A DNA stretch of 64,000 bases, taken from NCBI RefSeq assembly GCF_039529835.1, contig NZ_CP154262.1, positions 2,480,001-2,544,000 of the forward strand, in the 5' to 3' direction. Positions 8,303 through 17,280 of this stretch are shown here, piece after piece. Position numbers and translations under genes: made by a program. The notes beneath the pieces were generated by a model. That model was not told the origin of the DNA. It saw only the letters and a program-made list of their open reading frames with translations, and ran no database searches. Position 1 is the stretch's first letter. Each line of letters opens with the position of its first letter. The DNA is from Arthrobacter sp. TMP15. GTDB taxonomy: Bacteria; Actinomycetota; Actinomycetes; Actinomycetales; Micrococcaceae.

Positions 8303-8866
8303 ATGATAGAAAATAATCTCGATGTCTCTCTCCGTAGAGCGATACTGACAGCCGAGCCTGGCCTAGAAAAAGCACTGGAACAGGATGCGGACGCTTACCT
8401 TCGCGTTATTTCACTCTCGGCCCAAGCGCTCGAGAGGCTCCCGCTCCTACTCAATTCGGCCGTAGCAGCCGCCAGGACAGCTGGCCACAGTTGGGCGAAG
8501 ATCGGAGCAGAACTAGGGATGAGCAGGCAGGCTGCCCAACAACGCTTCACTGCTGCGGATCAAACGCCAGCGGAAGCCGTTGGTGCAACAAAAAAACTTC
8601 ACCCCCTAACTGCATTCGACGAAATGGAAGCCCTCGATCGTGTAGGCAAAGACGGCTGGCACTCGATCGGCTTCGGGACGCTTTACCACCTCATCGAGAA
8701 GACCGAGGAACAATGGGAACACCTCCGAGTGCCGGCAACGAGTTCGCGCTCCTCCTTAGAAGCGGCAGGATGGCAGCGAATTGGGCGCATGTGGTTCCCC
8801 TGGGCCTACTACGCACGGAATACCGGCATTCCGGTCAAAATTATCCGTGCGGTGGATGACTTTTGA
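8303..8866 (+). CDS. helix-turn-helix domain protein of unknown role
   Basis: The 187-residue protein contains a clear helix-turn-helix, HSWAKIGAELGMSRQAAQQR, around residues 62-81, preceded by a helical region. The C-terminal half (about 100-187) is Trp/Tyr-rich and may be a separate ligand or nucleic-acid interacting domain. Similar small HTH proteins are common in actinobacteria without assigned function. The two palindromes directly upstream suggest that it may control its own expression. Confidence 0.8.
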   Translation: MIENNLDVSLRRAILTAEPGLEKALEQDADAYLRVISLSAQALERLPLLLNSAVAAARTAGHSWAKIGAELGMSRQAAQQRFTAADQTPAEAVGATKKLHPLTAFDEMEALDRVGKDGWHSIGFGTLYHLIEKTEEQWEHLRVPATSSRSSLEAAGWQRIGRMWFPWAYYARNTGIPVKIIRAVDDF

Positions 8867-8869
8867 AGT

Positions 8870-9145
8870 GTGGATTCGCTAGCGCGCCCAATCACCCCAT
8901 TTTTTGAGCAGCCTCAACCCCCAGTAGACAACATTTCTTCGATTGTCAGTCTTTCTGAGCCCGATGGCGCAAGCAGCCGGCACCTCATTCAAATCAGGAA
9001 CGGCGCCGATTATTATGTCGCTCAGACACTGGTGGACTCGACTCCAAAGAAGACGTGTCTGGTTGTAGTCGATGCCAACGAGCAATGCACGGGCGAACAA
9101 GAGTGCGTGGGAGAATATCTGCAGCTTGGGCCATTATCCCCCTAG
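8870..9145 (+). pseudogene. short coding fragment, probable gene remnant
   Basis: From a GTG three bases after the previous stop, 91 codons are open. The C-terminal half (DYYVAQTLVDSTPKKTCLVV...) looks like the end of a secreted protein, with cysteines that could pair, but no signal peptide or ribosome binding site precedes it. It could be the tail of a lost gene or a small real protein; the evidence is weak. Confidence 0.35.
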
Positions 9146-9219
9146 CGATTGAGTGCAGTCGTCAGGGGTATTTGAGGCTTTGAGCACCACCCAAAGGAAC
9201 TCACTTTTTTCACTTGCCG

Positions 9220-9239
9220 GTTAGCAAGTACATGCTAAC
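9220..9239 (+). promoter_or_regulatory. palindrome, candidate operator of the membrane protein/regulator operon
   Basis: The arms GTTAGCA (9220-9226) and TGCTAAC (9233-9239) are exact inverted repeats separated by AGTACA. The site lies about 80 bases upstream of the membrane protein gene whose partner encodes a winged-helix regulator, so autoregulation by that protein is a plausible reading. Confidence 0.5.
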
Positions 9240-9316
9240 GTGCGAGTAGGACGAATCTACCGTTTAGTCATCCGACCGCTGGCAACCGGCCAATCGATCC
9301 AGCTGCAGCAGCACAA

Positions 9317-10135
9317 ATGCTCACCGAAGCAGACCGCGTGAGTCAACGGGCTGCGGAGGGTATAGACCCCGGTCCGTTGGTAGTTATACGGCGATGGACC
9401 CCCGTGGTCCTGTTCATATACGCTGTGAGCTTTCTCTTGGTCTTTTCGAATCAAGGCAGCGCCTCGGCCCCAAATCCATTATTACCAGGGGCCAAGTATG
9501 CAAACCTCCTCATCATTCCGCTATTGATGCAAATCCAGTTGGTACAAGGAGCCAGAAACCGTCTCCCCATTGCAGATATCTCAATGTCGCGAGGACGAAC
9601 AATATTGCAGCTTCTCACTGTGGTTCCTTTCATAGCGATACTTGCCGTTAGCCTCTTTGGAGTCAAGATTCCTTGGTGGGTTTGTATTCTCGTTGCGGTG
9701 GGAGTTGCTGCCCCTTCTCTTAGAGAGGTGGGTACCCGGGCCCACAAGAGCTCCGGATACACCCGCGGTCAGAGAACTCCATCCCCAGTGCTCAGCAGTA
9801 CCGCCAGAGCAACTAGCTTTGTGCTTGGGATCTACTTAGGGGCGGCAAGTGCTGTAATGGTCTTTCCCTGGTTCCCCTTGGCTGCATTGCCGATGCTGAT
9901 TCTCCTACTCGTTTCGGTGTGCTTCGCAAACAAACGCTGGGGTCTAACTAGTGTTGGTTCCGAATGGCAAGCTCGACACTGGGTTGCTTTCGGGATCTCA
10001 TTTGTTTTGTTCTTCGCGTTCGTGCTGCTTGTTGTTAAGACCTCTTGGAACACTCCTCTGGTTGGAATCCTCGGAGGCGCTGCCATCGCTCTGCCACTTG
10101 TTATTTCTGCCGCCACTTCGCGCAGCAAGCCATGA
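9317..10135 (+). CDS. multi-pass membrane protein of unknown function
   Basis: About 272 residues with some seven hydrophobic segments: near residues 30-45, 63-75, 97-113, 117-131, 168-200, 222-240 and 248-262. A basic loop (about 138-160) lies between the two halves, giving a pseudo-duplicated look. No transport motif is seen. The start is uncertain because neither ATG 9317 nor the nearby GTG 9338 has a ribosome binding site. Its last bases overlap the start of the regulator gene, so the two are co-transcribed and translationally coupled. Confidence 0.75.
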   Translation: MLTEADRVSQRAAEGIDPGPLVVIRRWTPVVLFIYAVSFLLVFSNQGSASAPNPLLPGAKYANLLIIPLLMQIQLVQGARNRLPIADISMSRGRTILQLLTVVPFIAILAVSLFGVKIPWWVCILVAVGVAAPSLREVGTRAHKSSGYTRGQRTPSPVLSSTARATSFVLGIYLGAASAVMVFPWFPLAALPMLILLLVSVCFANKRWGLTSVGSEWQARHWVAFGISFVLFFAFVLLVVKTSWNTPLVGILGGAAIALPLVISAATSRSKP

Positions 10136-10461
10136 CCACTTCAGAGGAGATGCGTAAACATCCACGGCATCAACTAGATGATGCCTTCATGACACCTGTT
10201 CGTTTCTCCACGATGGCAGCGCTGCGTGCCGAACTTGAAATCGACTTCGCGACACTGCGGGATCTCATTGAGACTGATGATTCCGCACTGAGTAAAGCTA
10301 TCGCCTACCTTCAACGGGTGGGGTACGTTTCCATCCGTAAAGGTTATGTGGCAAACAAGCCCCGTACCTGGGTGAGAGCGTCGCCGCCGGGGTTGAAGGC
10401 GCTGGCAACACATTCTGGCGCTCTACAAGCTATCGCGGCAGGTGCCATCTATCTGGAGTGA
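10132..10461 (+). CDS. winged-helix transcriptional regulator (MarR-like)
   Basis: The 109-residue protein matches the compact winged-helix family that begins PRHxLDDAFMTPVRFSxMAAL and has a recognition helix near DSALSKAIAYLQRVGYVS and a wing around RKGYVANKPRTW. The ATG at 10132 overlaps the preceding stop (ATGA). Members usually repress a neighbouring membrane protein gene or their own operon; here the palindrome at 9220-9239 is the obvious candidate target. Confidence 0.85.
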   Translation: MTTSEEMRKHPRHQLDDAFMTPVRFSTMAALRAELEIDFATLRDLIETDDSALSKAIAYLQRVGYVSIRKGYVANKPRTWVRASPPGLKALATHSGALQAIAAGAIYLE

Positions 10462-10545
10462 GCCACCAGGGCCCTTCCTGATCCGTCCCATCTATGCCGA
10501 ATCTGGTTAGCCTTGGAGTAGTATGTATGACCAGGCAGTCACACC

Positions 10546-11478
10546 ATGATCTCGTTGCCGGCAGCTATCGAAATGAGGGCGCTCACGAAGCGCTATCGCC
10601 GCACGACCGCCCTCAACGGCATCGACCTGAAGATTCCCACCGGCTCGGTCTTTGGAATGATTGGGCCCAATGGAGCCGGTAAAACCACCACCATTCGGCT
10701 GCTCTTGGATATTATTCGGCCGTCCTCCGGCACCGTGGCTGTGCTTGGTAAGGATCCGCGTTCCGGCGGTCCAAGCTTGCGAGAGCAGATTGGCTACCTC
10801 CCCGGTGAGCTGAAGCTTCAGGGTAGAGTCAGCGGCCGCGAACTGATCCGTCATTACGCAGACATCAGCGGCCCTATATCTAAAGGTGCGATCGCCACCC
10901 TGGCCGAGCGGCTGGATCTTGATCTCGACCGCCAAGTACGAACTCTTTCCAAAGGTAACAAGCAAAAGCTCGGGCTGGTGCAGGCGTTTATGCACAAGCC
11001 CGCGCTGCTTGTGCTAGATGAACCAACCAGTGGCCAGGACCCGCTTGTTCAGCAGGAATTTTTGTCCATGGTTCGTGAGGCTCGAGATTCCGGAGCGACA
11101 GTCTTCCTGAGTTCACATATTCTGCGCGAGGTAGGCCAGGCGGCGGATACTGTTGCCATCCTGCGACAGGGGAAGATCCTTGCTGTGAGCTCGGTAGATG
11201 AGCTGCGAGAGAGCGCCGTGCGTAAGGTCCGTGCCCGTTTTACCCGAATAAGTGCTGAAGAGCTAAGGATGACTCTCTCGAAGATCAGTAACCTCACCGA
11301 GTTTGATGCCACGGAAAGAAATGGGCTCACGGAATTAACGGCAACAATCAGTGGGGACATCAATGCTTTTATTAGCACTATCGCCGCCTTCTCAATTGCC
11401 GAGCTGGCCATTGAGGAACCCGATCTTGAAGAGTCGGTTTTGAATCTTTACCGAGGCGGAGCAGCTGATGCGAAGTAG
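10546..11478 (+). CDS. ABC transporter ATP-binding protein
   Basis: This 310-residue ABC-2-type ATPase has Walker A GPNGAGKTT near residue 43, the signature-like LSKGNKQKLGL near 130, Walker B LLVLDEPTSGQDP near 150 and the H-loop in FLSSHILREV near 190. A C-terminal extension of about 80 residues is typical of drug or peptide exporters of this type. It overlaps the downstream permease gene, which is broken, so the ATPase may no longer have a working partner. Confidence 0.9.
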   Translation: MISLPAAIEMRALTKRYRRTTALNGIDLKIPTGSVFGMIGPNGAGKTTTIRLLLDIIRPSSGTVAVLGKDPRSGGPSLREQIGYLPGELKLQGRVSGRELIRHYADISGPISKGAIATLAERLDLDLDRQVRTLSKGNKQKLGLVQAFMHKPALLVLDEPTSGQDPLVQQEFLSMVREARDSGATVFLSSHILREVGQAADTVAILRQGKILAVSSVDELRESAVRKVRARFTRISAEELRMTLSKISNLTEFDATERNGLTELTATISGDINAFISTIAAFSIAELAIEEPDLEESVLNLYRGGAADAK

Positions 11479-12187
11479 CGCACTGCCACTGTTCCGCCGC
11501 TCGATCGGGGACTCGTGGCGATCCACCCTCGGCTGGACTATAGGAGTCGCGGCTGCTCTGCTGCTATACCTTCCGCTATTCCCGGCACTGGGCGGCAAAG
11601 ACTCCCAGATGGCTCAACTGATCAACAGCCTGCCGCCCCAGCTGGTCAACACCCTCAACTATGGAAGTATCACCACGGGGGCAGGCTATACGGAATCGAC
11701 CTTTTTTGGCCTATTAGGCTTCGTGCTGATTGTCATAGCAGCAACATCTTGGGGTACGGCTGCAATCGCTGGCGATGTAGAAAACGGCACACTTGAACTC
11801 GTGCTCGCACACGCGGTCAGTCGGACTCAGCTGGTACTCTAGCGAACTCTTGCCGTAGTGCTTAGACTGGCCTGGCTAGCTGCCTTTAGCGCTCTTATGA
11901 TCCTTGCTCTGAACACAAGTTCACAGCTTGAGTTGCTGCCGGCCAACATTGTTGCTGTCGCGGCCGCGGCCGGCATCGCCGTACTCGGCTATGTCCTCAA
12001 TGCCATCGGCAATCAAAGCAAAAACCTTGACCACCTGCGAGACTTCTCACCCTACGGCTGGGCCTATCACCACACCCCACTAGCCAGCGGCGCCGACTGG
12101 GGCGGGCTCGCACTGCTCTATGGTTTTAGCATCCTTTTCATCGTCGTCGCGGTCGTTGCTTTGCGCAGGCGGGACATCAGCGCATAA
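11468..12187 (+). pseudogene. ABC-2 permease gene with in-frame stop and probable deletion
   Basis: The frame opens with an N-terminal cytoplasmic helix and membrane segment and continues through GDVENGTLELVLAHAVSR, a segment found in ABC-2 permeases of this type. It then meets TAG at 11840-11842. The same frame continues past the stop with RTLAVVLRLAWLAAF and ends with AFSPYGWAYHH-like and ALRRRDISA sequences seen at the end of such permeases. One base change from GAG would create this TAG. The middle portion between LLPANIVAV and AAGIAVLGYV also looks about 40 residues shorter than the family norm, from memory of the family. Two lesions make a non-functional gene likely; a sequencing error would explain only the stop. 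Confidence 0.8.
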
Positions 12188-12293
12188 GAAATCCCCGTTG
12201 ATTTCACCGTATCTAGACGATTGAACCGCTAAACCCCGGAGCGGGGCAACAACGGTGAAAGCCTCCGTGCTCACTGCGTGCAAGACTCAGACA

Positions 12294-12725
12294 ATGACGG
12301 ATGACTCTTTGGGAACGCTGCACCACGTAGAACTTTGGGTACCTGACTTTGCACGTGCGGAGAAAGAGTGGGGCTGGCTACTCTCCAGCCTCGGCTACAC
12401 GACCTTTCAAAAATGGTCGCGAGGGTGCAGTTGGAAGCAGGGAGCAACGTACATTGTTGTTGAACAGTCCCCGGATCTCACCAGTGGAATTCATCAACGA
12501 AAGTCTCCCGGTTTAAACCATTTAGCATTCCACGCCGGCTCATGCGCTGACGTTGATTCGCTATCAAGCACTAGCGCGGAGCATGGCTGGACGCCGTTGT
12601 TTACGCAAGAGTATCCCCATGCTGGCGGAGCTGGTCACTATGGTGCGTATCTAGAAAACTCTGACGGGTTCGAAGTAGAGCTTGTAGCCGGCACCGATGG
12701 CCTTCACCCGTCCAACCATTCCTGA
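12294..12725 (+). CDS. VOC-family (glyoxalase/dioxygenase-like) protein
   Basis: The 143-residue protein shows the paired beta-alpha-beta-beta-beta pattern of the vicinal oxygen chelate fold, with LHHVELWVPD at the start, LNHLAFHAG near the middle and GFEVELVAG near the end. These supply the usual His/Glu metal ligands. The substrate cannot be told from sequence; fosfomycin resistance, lyase and dioxygenase members share the fold. The ATG at 12294 puts the first conserved His near residue 10, as in relatives. Confidence 0.85.
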   Translation: MTDDSLGTLHHVELWVPDFARAEKEWGWLLSSLGYTTFQKWSRGCSWKQGATYIVVEQSPDLTSGIHQRKSPGLNHLAFHAGSCADVDSLSSTSAEHGWTPLFTQEYPHAGGAGHYGAYLENSDGFEVELVAGTDGLHPSNHS

Positions 12726-12764
12726 GCACACTTCTCTAACCAATGCGCAAGCGTGGGAAGCACA

Positions 12765-12970
12765 TCAATTTTCAGGAGCGAGTATGGAGGGCATCCCAGT
12801 CCCTCGATGTACCAGTGTCATATTCCCGTTATCCTCGATTGCCACTACGTAATAATCGTCCGGGCTGATGGAGACCAGCAAGCTTTGAACCAGACCCCGA
12901 ATCCACCGATTCAAAAGGCCCACCTCCGCGATGGCATCGCTGGGTGGAAAGCACGGGATTTGGACAGCGA
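12765..12970 (-). pseudogene. possible minus-strand gene remnant in a 414-base gap
   Basis: The space between the VOC gene and bcp (12726-13139) has no convincing gene. On the minus strand about 65 codons without a start read like protein (SPDDYYVVAIEDNGNMTLVH...) before a stop at 12765-12767. An opposite-strand open stretch at 12753-13040 looks random. I take this as a possible decayed gene, nothing more. Confidence 0.25.
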
Positions 12971-13139
12971 ATTCGCCTCAATCAACCATAAGGAAATATT
13001 CTGCTGCCAAAGTGGCGAAGTGTCTGCCCCACCAATTTAGTCCAAGCCAGCAAGTCGCCTACGCTGAAATCAGTTGATTCAACCCCACTGGTCCAGGCAC
13101 GCCTCACCGCGTCGCTGGCATTTTCATCAGGAGTTTTCC

Positions 13140-13616
13140 ATGACCGAACGTCTTGTCCCCGGCGATTTTGCCCCGGCCTTCAGCCTGCCCAACACAGAAG
13201 GCGGTACTACCTCGCTGTCAGATTTTGCCGGCCGCCAGTTGATCATGTACTTCTACCCGGCCGCTATGACCCCCGGGTGCACCAAACAGGCCTGCGACTT
13301 TCGCGATAATTTGGCGTCTCTGCAGTCAGCCGGGTACCAAGTGGTAGGCATTTCACCAGATTCCGTGGCGAAATTGGAGAAATTTGTTGCCAAGGAAAGT
13401 CTCACGTTCCCCGTACTCAGCGACACGGACCATGCAGTGGCTTTGGCTTATGCCGCCTGGGGGGAGAAGAAAAATTACGGCAAGACTTATGAGGGACTGA
13501 TTCGCACAACCATTGTCCTCGATGACGCAGGTAAGGTCACCCACGCCCAGTACAACGTCCGCGCGACAGGTCACGTTGCCAAGCTTCGCCGGGACTTGAA
13601 CCTCGAGGACGCCTAG
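13140..13616 (+). CDS. bcp: thioredoxin-dependent thiol peroxidase (Bcp/PrxQ)
   Basis: The 158-residue protein is a peroxiredoxin Q: GDFAPAFSLPNTEGG near the start, then the peroxidatic motif MTPGCTKQACDFRD with Cys at about residue 45 and a resolving Cys five residues later, the arrangement of the E. coli Bcp type. It reduces hydrogen peroxide and organic hydroperoxides in the cytoplasm using thioredoxin. The ATG at 13140 matches family length; in-frame upstream codons lack homology. It is convergent with the tRNA-Leu gene. Confidence 0.95.
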   Translation: MTERLVPGDFAPAFSLPNTEGGTTSLSDFAGRQLIMYFYPAAMTPGCTKQACDFRDNLASLQSAGYQVVGISPDSVAKLEKFVAKESLTFPVLSDTDHAVALAYAAWGEKKNYGKTYEGLIRTTIVLDDAGKVTHAQYNVRATGHVAKLRRDLNLEDA

Positions 13617-13645
13617 CCCCCAACCCCGGGTTGGCCCCTAACCCG

Positions 13646-13679
13646 AAAAAGGACCCCACCAAACCCGGTGGAGTCCTTT
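13646..13679. terminator. bidirectional terminator between bcp and tRNA-Leu
   Basis: The stem AAAGGAC(C)CCACC with GGTGG(A)GTCCTTT has A-run and T-run flanks, so it can stop transcription from both the plus-strand bcp and the minus-strand tRNA. Confidence 0.8.
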
Positions 13680-13685
13680 CATAAG

Positions 13686-13767
13686 TGCGCAAGAGGGGAC
13701 TTGAACCCCTACGCCCGAAGGCACAGGTACCTAAAACCTGCGTGTCTACCAATTCCACCACTCGCGC
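13686..13767 (-). tRNA. tRNA-Leu, anticodon TAG
   Basis: On the minus strand the acceptor stem is GCGCGAG with CTTGCGC (one G-T wobble) and discriminator A, the D-arm has GTGGAATTGGTAGAC, the anticodon stem-loop is CAGGT-TTTAGGT-ACCTG, a long variable arm of leucine type follows (GCCTTCGGGCG), and the T-arm is AGGGG-TTCAAGT-CCCCT. The anticodon lies at 13731-13733. CCA is not encoded. Confidence 0.95.
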
Positions 13768-13908
13768 GAGTGCATTGAAGCAACCACAATACTACCGGTT
13801 CAAATGAGTGCATTGCACCACGGTTGGGAAGAAACCCAGCAACTCTTGAGAATCAGCCGTTATGATGAGTGGCTGATGGAGTGTCCACGCTGCAAGGAGA
13901 ATCAGAAC

Positions 13909-15600
13909 GTGCCCAGCCCTGCCGGCCCCCTGCGAAAGGCTTACCGGCGCGCAGTGTCAATGGCCGCCGTCGTACTTTTCGCTGCAACCGCATGCACGGC
14001 GCCCCCTCTGCCCGGGCCAGATGCCAGCGCCTCAGCAACGACACCGCCGGCGGAAACCACGTTCAACTTCGGCACGGGCACCGACCCGCTCGGTTTCGAT
14101 CCGGCTCTGGTGGCGGACACGGAGTCGTACCGGGTGACTCGGCAGGTACTTGAGGGGTTACTGACGATCGACCCCGTTACTGGAGCACCAGCTCCGAGCC
14201 TGGCTACCAGCTGGAAACAGCTCGACGGCGGTCTTAGCTACAACTTTAAGCTCCGCGGAGGTGTGAAATTTCACGACGGCACCGACTTTGATGCGGCCGC
14301 CGTGTGCACAAATTTTGAACGCTGGTACGCGCTGACCTCCGATACCCGAGCAGATGGTTCCTCAGCCATGTTCAAACAGGTGTTCCGCGAATTTTCAGAC
14401 AATCCGCAAAACTCGCTCTACAAAGGATGCACGGTTGATGGGCCACTAGAGGTAACGCTGGGACTAAAAATGCGGCTCACCGGGTTCCTAGACGCGCTCA
14501 CGCTGCCCGCTTTCGCCATCTCCTCCCCCACGGCGCTGAAACTTGGCACAGCCAACGTCCTGGATAAGTCATTCTCCGCCAACAAGGTCTCCAGTTACGC
14601 CCTGCACCCTGTGGGCACAGGCCCCTTCAGGTTCGTCTCGGCCGCCCCCGGGACTGTCACCATGGCAGCAAACAAGGATTACTGGGGTGAAAAGAGCCAG
14701 ATCACCACACTGAAATTCACAACCTTCGAGCAGCCCGAAACCAGATTTGCTGCCCTTGACGATGGCACCCTTGATGGTTTCGATCCCGTCACGCCCAGCA
14801 ATTTTGACAAGCTCATCAAGGGCGGTAAACAGGTACTGCAGCGCGACCCCTTTTCCGTCATGTATTTAGGTATCAACCAGAAAATACCTGTCATGGCTGA
14901 ACTAGAGGTGCGTGAGGCTATTGCCGCTGCCGTGAACAAGACAACCCTTGCCAGTAACTACTTCATTGCGGGTACGGCCACCACCGCCCAGTTCATCCCA
15001 CCCAAACTCAGCGGCTTCAACAACAGCGTTGAGGGTATTCCCTATGACCCGCAAAAGGCGAAGGACTTGCTGGCTGCCAGCAAATACAACGGTGAAGAAC
15101 TGAAGTTTTATTACCCTGTGAATGCCGCCCGGACCTACCTTCCCTCGCCTGAAAAGGTGTACGCCCAGATTGCCACCGAGCTTACGGCCATAGGATTGAA
15201 CATCAAGCCAGTGCCTGTGCCGTGGAATGACGGGTATCTCAATGCCGTCACCAAGGATACCGACCATGCACTGAGTTTGTTGGGTTGGAATGGCAGTTAT
15301 GCCGATCCCGATAACTTTGTGGGGCCAATATTTGGTTCCCCAAGTGCGGAGTTAGGCATGAATGACCCGCAATTGGTCTCCAAAATCACGCGTGCACGCA
15401 GTCTTCCTAACGGACCGGAGCGGGTGGCCGCTTACGAGTCCATTAGCAAGCAACTAGCTGCCACAGTCCCGGCTGTTCCCATTGCGTTTCCCATTTCAGC
15501 TGTGGCGCTCTCGGATAAAGTGCTCTCCTACCCGCTCAGTCCTGTTCTCAACGAAGTTTTCAACCACGTCAAGCTCACGCCGGCCCCGCCAACAGGCTGA
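13909..15600 (+). CDS. family 5 ABC transporter substrate-binding lipoprotein (peptide/nickel type)
   Basis: The protein of about 563 residues has a basic N-terminus, a hydrophobic stretch and a lipobox ending ATAC, then the SBP_bac_5 pattern: YRVTRQVLEGLLTIDP, LATSWKQLDGG, FKLRGGVKFHDGTDFDA and GTGPFRFV. It binds oligopeptides or similar ligands outside the cell for an ABC importer. GTG 13909 is chosen because AAGGAGA lies eight bases upstream and the signal peptide then begins correctly; the frame is open further upstream without a better start. No permease or ATPase genes are adjacent, so it works with a transporter encoded elsewhere. Confidence 0.9.
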   Translation: MPSPAGPLRKAYRRAVSMAAVVLFAATACTAPPLPGPDASASATTPPAETTFNFGTGTDPLGFDPALVADTESYRVTRQVLEGLLTIDPVTGAPAPSLATSWKQLDGGLSYNFKLRGGVKFHDGTDFDAAAVCTNFERWYALTSDTRADGSSAMFKQVFREFSDNPQNSLYKGCTVDGPLEVTLGLKMRLTGFLDALTLPAFAISSPTALKLGTANVLDKSFSANKVSSYALHPVGTGPFRFVSAAPGTVTMAANKDYWGEKSQITTLKFTTFEQPETRFAALDDGTLDGFDPVTPSNFDKLIKGGKQVLQRDPFSVMYLGINQKIPVMAELEVREAIAAAVNKTTLASNYFIAGTATTAQFIPPKLSGFNNSVEGIPYDPQKAKDLLAASKYNGEELKFYYPVNAARTYLPSPEKVYAQIATELTAIGLNIKPVPVPWNDGYLNAVTKDTDHALSLLGWNGSYADPDNFVGPIFGSPSAELGMNDPQLVSKITRARSLPNGPERVAAYESISKQLAATVPAVPIAFPISAVALSDKVLSYPLSPVLNEVFNHVKLTPAPPTG

Positions 15601-15728
15601 CCCGAACGCGCAGTTACCCACCAGACGCATAGAAGTGGTGAAGGCCACTGTCAAGGCCTTGATTTACGTATACAGTGCCTGCCGCGATACGCTTCAATCG
15701 CTAGGAAGAGCCTCTACCGGAGTTGACT

Positions 15729-17228
15729 GTGACCTTCATTTCGAACACCAAAGACGCTGACGTTGTCCTCATCGGGGGCGGCATCATGAGCGCCACGCTG
15801 GGCACTATGCTCAAGCAACTCGAACCAAGCTGGAAGATTGTGCTGTTTGAACAGCTCGATACACCAGGATTGGAATCTTCCAGCCCGTGGAATAACGCCG
15901 GTACCGGCCACTCCGCGCTCTGTGAGCTTAATTACACCCCGATGGGTAAAGATGGCACCGTCAACCCAAGCAAAGCCATCCACATCAACGAGCAGTTCCA
16001 GCTCTCGCGTCAATTCTGGGCGCACCTGGTTGATGAATCGCTGATCGGCTCCCCCAAGGGCTTCATCAACACCGTTCCGCACATGAGCTTTGTTATAGGC
16101 GAGGCGCATCGGACGTTCCTCAAGGCCAGGCATGAGGCGCTGAAAACGAACCCGCTATTTGCCTCCATGGAATATAGCGAGGATCCGGGCGCCATCGCCA
16201 AGTGGACTCCGCTGGTCATGAAGGGCCGCGACCCTCAAGAGCAGGTCACGGCTACCCGCGCAGCTGAGGGCACCGACGTTGACTTTGGTGCACTGACCCG
16301 TGAGCTGATCGGCTACATGGGCAAGAACGACGTCGAAGTAAACTACGGCACTACAGTCACCGATTTGGACCGTAGCACCAACGGCGATTGGGATGTTTCC
16401 CTCAAGCATGCCTCTTCCGGTGAACGCGGCCGGATTAAAGCAAAATTTGTGTTCATTGGTAGCGGTGGCGGCGCCCTGCACCTCTTGCAGAAGTCGGGCG
16501 TCCCTGAGGGCAAGGGCTTTGGCGGTTTCCCCGTCTCCGGTCAGTTCTTCCGTTGCACCGATGAAAAGATCACCTCTCAACACAGCGCCAAGGTCTATGG
16601 TCAGGCGTCGGTGGGTGCCCCACCCATGTCAGTGCCCCACCTTGACACCCGCTACGTTGACGGCCAGCGTTCTTTGTTGTTCGGCCCCTACGGCGGCTTC
16701 TCCACCAAGTACCTTAAAACCGGAAGCTACATGGATCTACCCGGTTCAATCCGGCCCAATAACATTGTTCCCATGCTTGCGGTGGGCAAAGACAACCTGG
16801 ACTTGGTGAAGTACCTCGTTAGTGAAGTCACCAAGTCACGCAGCGGCAAGGTTGAAGCACTCCACGAGTACTTCCCCGAAGCCGAGGGCGGCGATTGGGA
16901 GCTCATTACAGCAGGCCAGCGCGTGCAGATCATCAAAAAGGACGCCAAAAAGGGCGGTATTTTGCAGTTCGGCACAGAGGTCATCACAGCGGCCGACGGC
17001 ACCCTGTCCGCGCTGTTGGGCGCTTCACCGGGGGCATCCACCGCAGTTCCCATTATGATTGAGCTGTTGCAGCGTTGCTTCCCACGCAAATTCAAGCTCG
17101 ATTGGCAGGAATCTCTGCGTGCAATGATGCCAACTTACGGCACCAAGCTGAACGAGAACGCAGAACTTTTTAACAAGAGCCTTGCCGCCACGGCAACCTC
17201 TTTGCAGTTGGAGACAGACAAAGCCTAA
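15729..17228 (+). CDS. mqo: malate:quinone oxidoreductase
   Basis: About 499 residues, the usual Mqo length. The N-terminal FAD-binding motif [14 protein letters not shown] is followed by [21 protein letters not shown], a hallmark of the family, and [12 protein letters not shown] further on. The enzyme is membrane-associated, oxidises L-malate to oxaloacetate and passes electrons to quinone, working in the TCA cycle in place of or beside NAD-dependent malate dehydrogenase. The GTG at 15729 has GGAG six bases upstream; the TTG at 15723 would leave no spacing. The gene appears to be transcribed alone. Confidence 0.95.
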   Translation: MTFISNTKDADVVLIGGGIMSATLGTMLKQLEPSWKIVLFEQLDTPGLESSSPWNNAGTGHSALCELNYTPMGKDGTVNPSKAIHINEQFQLSRQFWAHLVDESLIGSPKGFINTVPHMSFVIGEAHRTFLKARHEALKTNPLFASMEYSEDPGAIAKWTPLVMKGRDPQEQVTATRAAEGTDVDFGALTRELIGYMGKNDVEVNYGTTVTDLDRSTNGDWDVSLKHASSGERGRIKAKFVFIGSGGGALHLLQKSGVPEGKGFGGFPVSGQFFRCTDEKITSQHSAKVYGQASVGAPPMSVPHLDTRYVDGQRSLLFGPYGGFSTKYLKTGSYMDLPGSIRPNNIVPMLAVGKDNLDLVKYLVSEVTKSRSGKVEALHEYFPEAEGGDWELITAGQRVQIIKKDAKKGGILQFGTEVITAADGTLSALLGASPGASTAVPIMIELLQRCFPRKFKLDWQESLRAMMPTYGTKLNENAELFNKSLAATATSLQLETDKA

Positions 17229-17280
17229 AGTACCCCACATGGCTGGACGGGGACCGGCATAAAGCAGTGGGAGTTACTTG

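Noticed and set aside
12753-13040. Plus-strand open frame in the VOC-bcp gap
   Set aside because: No ribosome binding site, random-looking composition, and a more protein-like fragment on the opposite strand.
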